The translations under genes and the position numbers were made by a program. Below are positions 23,176 to 30,303 of a stretch of DNA of 30,303 nucleotides, one piece after another; position 1 is the first letter of the stretch; each line of letters starts with the position of its first letter. The notes under the pieces were generated by a model. It made no database searches. It saw only the letters and a list, made by a program, of their open reading frames with translations, and was not told where the DNA came from. Origin of the DNA: Trichosphaerium sp. ATCC 40318 (taxonomy: Eukaryota; Discosea; Flabellinia; Trichosidae); the NCBI GenBank assembly GCA_038496445.1, contig JALMLS010000609.1:1-30303 (forward strand), written 5' to 3'.

Positions 23176-23587
23176 ATGCGAGGAGGTCGGATATGCTCTG
23201 ATCGTTGTACGTGTTGAATCGGAGGGAATCTAAAAATAACATCTAAATGTTCCAATATTCTTCACTACTGCTAGTAAAATGTACATGGATTGTTTGAAAC
23301 GACTTCCTTCAAATGAAGTCATATGAAAAAGGTCAAGTCTAGAAACAAAAGTAAAAAAATGATCACAAGAAACAATCACTACTCATGTAACTCTATCGTA
23401 GGTCAAATATTAATGACGTTTTATTTAGATCTGACAGTCCTTAGTTATAGTCAATACCGAATCTAGTAAGAAGGCCTGCGGTCTTAGGCACATATTCCGC
23501 TACATTGTAGTTGAACAAGTATTTACTTATTTCAAGCATTACTACGCTGTTACTTCTTTCTTTGCAAAAACAATACCTGTTGATTTG
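23176..23587. other. Region without a supported gene
   Basis: AT-rich; no in-phase exons, repeats or motifs recognised. Confidence 0.5.
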
Positions 23588-24454
23588 TTAGATGAGGCTA
23601 AACAATAGTGTAACATACAAGAGCTTATCAACATTAATACCACGCATAATGTCCACGTGATTTTTGACAAACGAAACTACATCCGTTCCTGGTTCGAACA
23701 GTACTGCGTGAGTCATTGCGTACTCTCCAATTTTAACTCTTCGTAGCCTTAAATACCTGTGGATTCTTTTAAAATAGTTTGATATGTTGTACTTACGCGG
23801 TTTGGGATGATAGATACTCGTACACGTCTTTGGCTGAAACGTACTCAATATACTTGTCTATACTCGCTTCCTCGCTTAGTAAAGTAGCTGAGTAATATCT
23901 TCTCGTGCACTCGTCAACAAAAACTGTAAAGGCAACCTTCATCCCTGCTTCGTATTCTTTTACATATCCCAGGGAACTTTGTACAGCTTTTAGAGAAGCC
24001 AATGCGATAGCTTGCGTGGAAAGCTGAGCAATAGGCACTTTTGAAAAAGCAGAAAACATTCCTTTGTCCTCCAAAACTCTTTCGAAATCATCGCTGTTTA
24101 GAGCAAGTTGAACAACATAGCGTTCACACAGAGCCTACACAGAACTGAGTACATAACTATCAAAAGGGTGTACTTGACAACCCATCCAATCTGCAGCTTC
24201 TTCTAACGCTGCATTGATGTTTTCATTTTTTTCTTGAGATTCCTCTAAAACGTCTCTGAGAGCACCTTTGCTTAGTTAATTGCTGTAATTCATTCAACTT
24301 AAAAGTGCCTAGTCGTACGTTTTACGCCCCTAACAGTTACGTTTTGTCCCAGATCTAGAATCTTGTTCCCATCAACTTCGAGTTACAGGTACCAGTTTTA
24401 TTACCTCTGGGGTAACGCTGAACTGTTCTAATACTTTGCCTCCTTTCTTGGCGG
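23588..24454 (-). CDS. Unrecognised multi-exon protein, 3' part; 5' part frame-disrupted
   Basis: Three exons join cleanly: about 24276-24174 (ALRDVLEESQEKNENINAAL, acidic helix), a 39-nt intron, 24134-23797 (ALCERYVVQLALNSDDFERV through FTVFVDECTRRYYSATLL to DVYEYLSSQT), a 40-nt intron, and 23756-23588 (YLRLRRVKIGEYAMTHAVLF ... VDIMRGINVDKLL, stop). Upstream to 24454 are open pieces in the same direction (KKGGKVLEQFSVTPEVIKLV; VDGNKILDLGQNVTVRGVKR; KLNELQQLTK), each one base out of frame with the next. The protein looks globular and helical with an early coiled-coil-like part; no family was recognised. The breaks may be errors, missed introns or decay. Confidence 0.5.
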
Positions 24455-25181
24455 CTGTGGTATTGGTTATTATTGTTGTAATGAGTAGGTACTTACTGGC
24501 AGTATACATTAAAGGAGATGCTACACTTTACACAAGGTTCTTTTTTTCCTGTTTAAGTTAAGGCTACCTTAGACGCTTTAATTTACAAACGTTGCGTGTA
24601 CCTTAAAACCTTGATTCATAGTAACACCTCTACAACCTAAAGTAATATACTGAGGGTTGATTGTAGAGGTTAGGTATGTGAGTGTGAAGTAGGATTTAGT
24701 TCAATTTGGCACACGCTATTCTTTGAACCGTATCAGATAAACATCACCATAGAAAAGTACAAAGTGTGTACACATCACTATTGCCGTTATGAGACTAGCT
24801 CTTAGAGCTTTTAAAGTCTAAAACTTACCATGTATGTAGTCCTTATGTACCTGAAGGTAAGATCTTGTATATTGATGAGCTTTGAAGCCTTGAATGAAAA
24901 CTGAAACAAAACTGTGCTTTCTAAACCATAAGGATATCATAAACAAAGATTGGAACAAACCACTGCTACTAGTACATAACAGTATTGGTGCTTGGTTTCT
25001 TTCACTTATAAAATAATACCCAAAGAAGGCGAGTGTGAAATACCCTCATGATTGTAAATTAGCAACTCTTTTGTGCGTATCATTCAAGTTTTCAACAGGT
25101 TTGGTATTCAAGAATCAAAGCGTAAGAACAAACCTACGTTGTGAGAAAGTCTAATACCTCCTTATAACTTCCTGTACGTAC
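24455..25181. other. Region without a supported gene
   Basis: Only weak signals: a minus-strand stretch near 24495-24540 reading EPCVKCSISFNVYC, which could be one more exon of the gene at 23588-24454. The rest has no convincing coding or repeat structure. Confidence 0.45.
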
Positions 25182-25305
25182 TATAAAATAAAGAGTAATA
25201 GGCATCTGTAGCACGTGGAAAACGTTGTTTCGCCCAAAGTACGCCGCTTAGTTTGGCGATCTCAAGCAAAGAGATTCTCTTGTGTAAAATCTTCTGGAAC
25301 GGCAT
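25182..25305 (-). CDS. Possible first exon of a small gene
   Basis: ATG at 25303-25305 opens a frame beginning MPFQKILHKRISLLEIAK and continuing LSGVLWAKQRFPRATDAYY to SLFY. It then reaches a GTACGT donor at 25181, the preferred donor in this genome; unspliced it stops after 47 codons. The downstream exon is uncertain (a candidate acceptor is about 30 nt further). Amino-acid composition is less AT-driven than in neighbouring frames. No family recognised. Confidence 0.3.
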
Positions 25306-25933
25306 CAAAAGCTCGTTGTATTATGTTTAAAATAGCGCCAACTCGGTTACTTTAGGTTATCAAAACCAATCTTGAAGGACATTTGAGTTGACAGACGGTA
25401 AAAATGAGGAGCGAATATTTAAACAATCTCACAGCAACAATAGTACATGTTTTGGTATAGTTGTCGCTTTTCAAGCAATGTGTAGACAAAATACACACGG
25501 TATATTACAACGTTCCCTTTTGTGCTCACAAACCAATAAACGGACTGCAAAAAAACTCACAACGCAAAATTTTCACCAAGTTCACATCGTTGTATTGTGA
25601 CTCAAAACAAAAATATCCACGTGTAAGTTCACAGTAAAAGTTGATTTTTTTTCATCATATCAGACAAACTTATGCCATAATTCTAGATCGCTTACAAGAA
25701 AAAGTTTTGCCCGGGCAAACCTAAGCAAGTCATTTTTGCCAAAAATATCAGAAAAAAATAAAGACTATGCTTTGAAAATAACCTGGCGACACTCCAAAAA
25801 TACACTGCATAAAGAAACAAACAAGACAAATGTCAATGAGTTCGCCTAGTCTTGGTATTCATCGAAAAGACACAAAAAAACCCCATTAGTCAAAGAACAT
25901 TCAGAGTAAAACTATCACAACAACAACAACAGC
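25306..25933. other. Intergenic region upstream of the small plus-strand gene
   Basis: No supported gene. The plus-strand frame 25388-25600 lacks splice and family support. CAACAACAACAACAGC directly precedes the ATG at 25934 and is probably its 5' leader. Confidence 0.45.
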
Positions 25934-26294
25934 ATGAGTGTGGGAGCAAAGAAAGGAATGTGTAGACGAGCAGCAAGTGATAGAGAGGCGAATGAAATCA
26001 AGGCCTACATAAAGAAAGGGCTGGCATCAAAGACAGTGGAAAGAACAATAGAAATTCTGGAAGACAAAAAGCTTTCCTTAAGTGTTGCTCAATGTGCCAG
26101 TACGTCAACCTCTCGGGCTTGTAAATATCTTACTTCACCTAGTCATCGTCAGGTCTGTTTTAGCAAGCAAGGCAGTTGATGTAGCTAAACTCTGTGCAGA
26201 GTATTGTAACGAGAGTAAACTCACCTTTAAAAATGGAATGAAAAAAGCAATGCTGCGTTCAACATTTACTAAACTTGAAGGTCAGCTGTGTTAA
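25934..26294 (+). CDS. Small two-exon protein of unknown function, 98 aa
   Basis: Exons 25934-26099 and 26164-26294 join in phase across a 64-nt GTACGT...TTTTAG intron. The product starts MSVGAKKGMCRRAASDREAN and ends FTKLEGQLC before TAA. It is Lys-rich and predicted mostly helical (IKKGLASKTVERTIEILEDK; AVDVAKLCAEYCNESKL). No motif or family recognised. The ATG has a CAACAACAGC leader. It is the only clear plus-strand gene in 18.2-30.3 kb and sits about 0.5 kb from the 3' end of the large secreted-protein gene, convergent with it. Confidence 0.6.
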
Positions 26295-26401
26295 ACTGTA
26301 GCAATACAACAAGAAATAAACACACAAGATCATTAACATTGTTTGAATACTATTACATTAAAATATGTTGTATTTCTGTTGTGGTACCTAACTAAACAAG
26401 C

Positions 26402-26677
26402 TCATGGAGTTGGCGTTGAATCAATGATGGCATCCAAGAATATTGTTATTTCCAAGTTTTTTACTTTATGTTTTGTATTAAGCGTATTGAACTGTATATC
26501 ACCTGAATTGGTACAAGAATAGTACGTTATATTGACAGTGATTCCTTTGTACCAAAATTCATTCCTAACCTTGGTACCTGTGAAGCTGGTTTTAAGTGAA
26601 ATCAGGCGCTGAAAAGTCAAATCCAAGTTATATTTACTGAGTTCACGTTGCTTTCTACAAACGTTACAGCTCTGCAA
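26402..26677 (-). other. Candidate coding block of unknown attribution
   Basis: An open frame reads FQRLISLKTSFTGTKV, then NEFWYKGITVNITYYSCTNS and ends FLDAIIDSTPTP before a stop. The composition (Thr/Asn-rich beta-like, NIT glycosylation site) would suit an extracellular domain. It may be a 3' exon of the secreted-protein gene upstream (26828-29851) or of a separate gene. No start or clear acceptor is established. Confidence 0.3.
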
Positions 26678-26827
26678 CCACTCAAAAGCAATGTTTTAGA
26701 GTTTTTATACAATATCTTACAAGTCAGAAATTATGGCACTTGCTCCTCCTTACAGAGTAATACAAGTATGCTAGGTAAACTACTTTATTACTTTGGTATA
26801 TCATGTTGTTTGTATAAAATAATGTTG

Positions 26828-29800
26828 TTAACATGTTGACAAGCTATTATGTTTGTTAAGAGCCAATAAAGCCATGGCATCAGTAAAAGCTGGTGATGAC
26901 CAATAAGGGAAAGCTGCTACAGGATTAGGAGGATTGTATCCAGCAAACTTAAGAGGCGTTTTGAAACCTAGAGGAGCAATACTGTTAGCTACAAGAAGCA
27001 CCAAAATTGAGAATACTCGTACCGAAGTGTAGCTCGCCAAGCTGGGTTTCATACTCATCTTGTGGTATTAGACCGGAAACGCCATAAGAAAGACTTGTAG
27101 TGATATCACTACACGCACATATTAGTATGGATAACACTGAAAAAAACAAGAAATAAAATTCAAGCTTACCCTTTTCCAGGATTGTTAAGAACTGTACCGT
27201 TCAAATAAACAGCGTAATTTCCAGGATACCTAAATGGTAGTGTATCTAACATACATTAGTTTCTAAATAAATGACTTGTATGGAGGTAGAAAACTCGAAA
27301 TAAGGTTACCTAATCCTTTCATTGATCCACTAAAGAAGGCATTCTCTCGCTTATACTTTGATCCCAAAATAAACTTTGATATGAAAGCAACTGCCTTGTT
27401 TACGGTTTGAACAATAGACTAATATACAGTTAATCTACTGAACCACTACAATCGTTGTATTAGAAATACATGCCTGAGGTACATCAGAAGACCATCTGCG
27501 AACACATTTTTCGTCGGGAATGGACCATATATCAATAAGAGCATTAACAGCAACAGAAGTAGAGAAAAGTCTATCTTCTGCGTTGTTCTTTTTAAAGCCA
27601 AACACTTTATCACCTACATCACAATCAACACATCAATAGAATAAAAGTTAAACACTTTCACATGGAAACTTGCGTGGTCAATAGAAAAAACAGACAGCGC
27701 CCCAAGTCGATATGTTTGTTACTTTGATAAAGCTTCACACGTTTTAAATTATTCGTCACGTGACTTCTTTTTGTTACATTGACGTACCATCTCCTAAGAA
27801 ATCATCCCAATAAACCCAATCATTGTTATCCTTATCAACAACACTATCTTTAAGAAGACTCTGAGTACCAGGACCTTTCATTGCCTCAGTCAACTCCATC
27901 TTAGCTTTTTTAAAGCATCCGTAAGTCATATTATCTTTCTTCTCCTCAAGCAAGAATACAGATCGAGCAGCAAACCATAAAAAGTCATACTTTGGTGGAT
28001 AATACCTGCGACAGCTTGTGAGAATCACAGAAGATATCCCAAAGAAACTATTGCGTACACTAGAGATAACTCTGGTCTTTTGTCTGCGACTCCGGTGTTT
28101 ATAGCCCTAAGAGATTATTAGATACTCAACAATAAATCACTAGGTTAGTTGTGTACCAAGCTATAAGGCTTGCTGTGTCAGAGTACAGCTTTTGTGCTTC
28201 TGTGCTAAACCATGATTCTGGGTTTGCAACATCGTTAAGAACTGCACCTCCAAGACCAAAGATTGTATTAGCTGCAACGGTAAGATCAACCTAAAACAAC
28301 AAACGTAAACAAAAAGCTCGTCGAGCTAAGATAAGCGCTTACGTTGTTTATTTCAAATGGCATATTGACCAATGAAGATCCATTACGACGCTCTGAAACA
28401 CTAGATAACCATGTACTAACAAAGTAGAGTGACGGAGAATCATCTAAACACTGGTTAAAAGAAGCTAAAAAAAGACTCAAAACAACGCACTGTTTTCTTT
28501 CTCTTGAGCCAAGAAGTCTCTTTTAAACATATTAACTAACAAAACTATACCAATATAATGTTGTGTACCTTATCCAATAGTATGTCCGTGGATCAATCAA
28601 GTTAGAATCGATATCAGAAGCAAATGGCTTGTAGGCGTATTTAACCAACTTTTCAACAGCAGCTGATATGTTCTTATTGTGAGATAGCCAAGAATCTAAC
28701 TCGTTTTTGTATTTACTCTCTTGTTCTTTTAATAGAGCTCCTACAAAACAAAGAGTGAGAAACGATACAGAAAAAAGAAGAATAAACTAAGAAACAACGA
28801 GGTTGGCATCATAGACTTACCAAGCATTAAGTTCACAGAAGTATCGTCAGCATCTGGAGGAATTGCAAACGCGCTCAATACAAATGCGGGGCCAGATACA
28901 AGTGGTTTTACAATAGGAGCCAATTTTGAAAGGCCTACAGTATGCAGAATGAGTCAAAACAGCCACAAGAGTTTCCAACAAAATGTGTACCGATTTCTTT
29001 TAGAAAATGCTCTAGAACAGCTCCGAAACTGCCTAGTTTTTCCAGAGGTGCTCCAATATTGGTAGGAAAAGATGTCCATGTACCATTGCGAAGCACTTGT
29101 TGCCAAAAGCAGTATATTGGGTCTTCATAGTCGGTGTTCTTTTGGAAACAAAAAAATGAGAAAGAGAAGAATCGTCAAATAAAATGAAACAAATCACACC
29201 TTGTTCTTGTATTGCGTAAGTGTATCTAAAGCCATTGAGAGCTGGGTTTCATTTGCTTTTAAAACGCCGTATTTATTTGATTCAAGAATAACCTACGTAG
29301 GTATTAGCTTATAGTCCATAAGAGTTGTTTTCGGTGCGTCTTGCAGCGTTTAGTGTAGAATTCGACAAGAACAAGTTCACTTATGTGCAAATACTATTTT
29401 TTGCGCGTTGTATCATTGCTTACCTGCGATACCCAGTTCGTTACGAACATATTGTTATCAAAAAACTCGATACGATTTCTAAGCTCTGTGAAAGGTACGT
29501 CTCCATGGAAATTGACATGAATGTAGCTAGGGTAAATACCTTTGATGCCGTTTAGGTGCTTTTAAATGGAATTACTTGCAACAACGCAGAAAGCGTATGC
29601 AGTTGCATAATACGCGTACCCTTCACTTTTTTAGACTGTAGAAACGGCGGAATGTACTCTTGTGAGTTTCTATGTTTCGTAAGTACATTACGCCATCAAA
29701 CAGTGCAAATATTATTAAATAGCATTGTGAACGTGACTTACTGTACTTGTTCGTTTGTTATGCGTCTATTTAACTGTTGAATGACTGACACAATGTTTGT

Positions 29801-29851
29801 TGCATACGTATAGCATACTAGACATAAAAGGAGTAATTGTACCACCTTCAT
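26828..29851 (-). CDS. Secreted protein of unknown family, about 690 aa, 14 exons, with frame slips
   Basis: ATG at 29851 starts a signal peptide (MKVVQLLLLCLVCYTYA). Exons: 29851-29742, 29669-29424, 29292-29200, 29138-28991, 28934-28821, 28740-28569, 28464-28343, 28290-28157, 28106-27788, 27613-27474, 27418-27310, 27245-27170, 27108-26828. Readable motifs include DPIYCFWQQVLRNGTWTSF, VDLTVAANTIFGLGGAVLND, RRYYPPKYDFLWFAARSVFL, VYWDDFLGDG, EDRLFSTSVAVNALIDIW and GFKTPLKFAGYNPPNP. The FSTSVAVNALIDIW-type segment suggests an alpha/alpha-toroid like terpene-cyclase or complement-type folds; this is weak inference. One intron uses a GC donor (27473). One-base slips are needed near 29553, 28465-28569, 28050 and 27000. 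Most splice phases agree, so it is probably a real gene with read errors, or a young pseudogene. Confidence 0.65.
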
Positions 29852-30303
29852 GTTCCGCACGGAGAAATGTGTCAACGACTTTTATGTTGAAATCTCTGTT
29901 CCCTTTTTACTAATTTGTTTTAAAACTCAATAGGCTGGTACTACAGCACTTTCGATGCAATGATGGCAATAGGACTCTACTGCGTACTGTCATAGGTAAT
30001 TTGAACTAGTTCAACGGTGAACCGCTACACAGTATGTTGACGCGTGGGTGGGTATGGAACAATCACTTGTAGGTGATTTAAGATATTCTAGCCGTCTATA
30101 GCATGAAAACTGGTATTTTGTCAATTAAAACGCTATCGTAGTTATTACTAACACTAATACGACATTATTTTCGTACTACGCTATTGGCTTACATTTTAAG
30201 TGGCTAGACGCCCAAAACGATAAAAGACATTAACAGTAGTTGTTTTCGTGACTATCAGATCGTGTGCAGTATTTTAAGTGTAACAGATAATCAAGCTTTG
30301 TAA
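29852..30303. other. Upstream flank of the secreted-protein gene
   Basis: No supported gene or RNA. It is probably the promoter region of the minus-strand gene starting at 29851. No clear TATA element or repeat was identified. Confidence 0.5.

Noticed and set aside
21740-24454. Programmed +1 ribosomal frameshifting
   Set aside because: The slips have no common heptamer or stop-codon context, occur in both directions across genes, and often sit in homopolymers.

Overview
The window is nuclear DNA of an AT-rich, intron-dense microbial eukaryote. Many short coding blocks join in phase across short introns (about 24-150 nt, mostly 35-65). Donors are usually GTACGT, GTAAGT or GTATGT, with two probable GC-AG introns. 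The gene content (RNA polymerase III RPC6-like, SerB-type phosphatase, class C GPCR, RCC1 propeller) is eukaryotic. A free-living amoeboid or flagellate protist fits best, but the lineage cannot be fixed from this sequence. No rRNA, tRNA or CRISPR was seen.

Region 1 (1-18180) is a giant imperfect palindrome. The left arm (1 to about 7802) is the reverse complement of the right arm (about 10416-18180), so most genes occur twice, mirrored: a 56-residue protein of unknown function (231-608 / 17568-17950), an RPC6-like tandem winged-helix protein (674-1594 / 16626-17502), a basic low-complexity protein (2661-4299 / 13920-15559) and the 3' part of a SerB-like phosphatase gene. The centre is not a simple hairpin. 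Between the arms lie 14 bases of filler, a third copy (7817-9106) of the SerB 3' region in the same orientation as the left arm, and a unique 1.3 kb segment (9107-10415) carrying the 5' half of the SerB gene. The arms are indistinguishable near the centre and carry SNPs and indels in the outermost 1.3 kb. This is either a real inverted duplication with rearranged centre or a fold-back assembly product of two haplotypes.

The most notable protein is the SerB-like one (9177-12839, 19 exons, 671 visible residues). It has two HAD domains in tandem: the first has lost its catalytic acidic residues and the second is intact, with ACT-like segments before and between. Its start codon is not found, probably because the junction at 9106/9107 removed it.

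Region 2 (18181-25400) is single copy and almost all on the minus strand: an RCC1 propeller fused to a SAM-like domain, a class C (GABA-B-like) GPCR without most of its ectodomain, a MORN-variant repeat gene, a decayed leucine-rich-repeat tract, an unrecognised multi-exon gene and a tiny ORF. Several of these contain one-base frame slips.

Region 3 (25401-30303) has a small two-exon plus-strand gene and a large minus-strand gene of about 13-14 exons for a secreted protein (signal peptide at 29851) of unknown family.

No operon-like cooperation is evident. The palindrome, the pseudo-HAD/HAD tandem, the tiny and GC-AG introns and a repeated ATCACGTGAT palindrome are the main points of interest.
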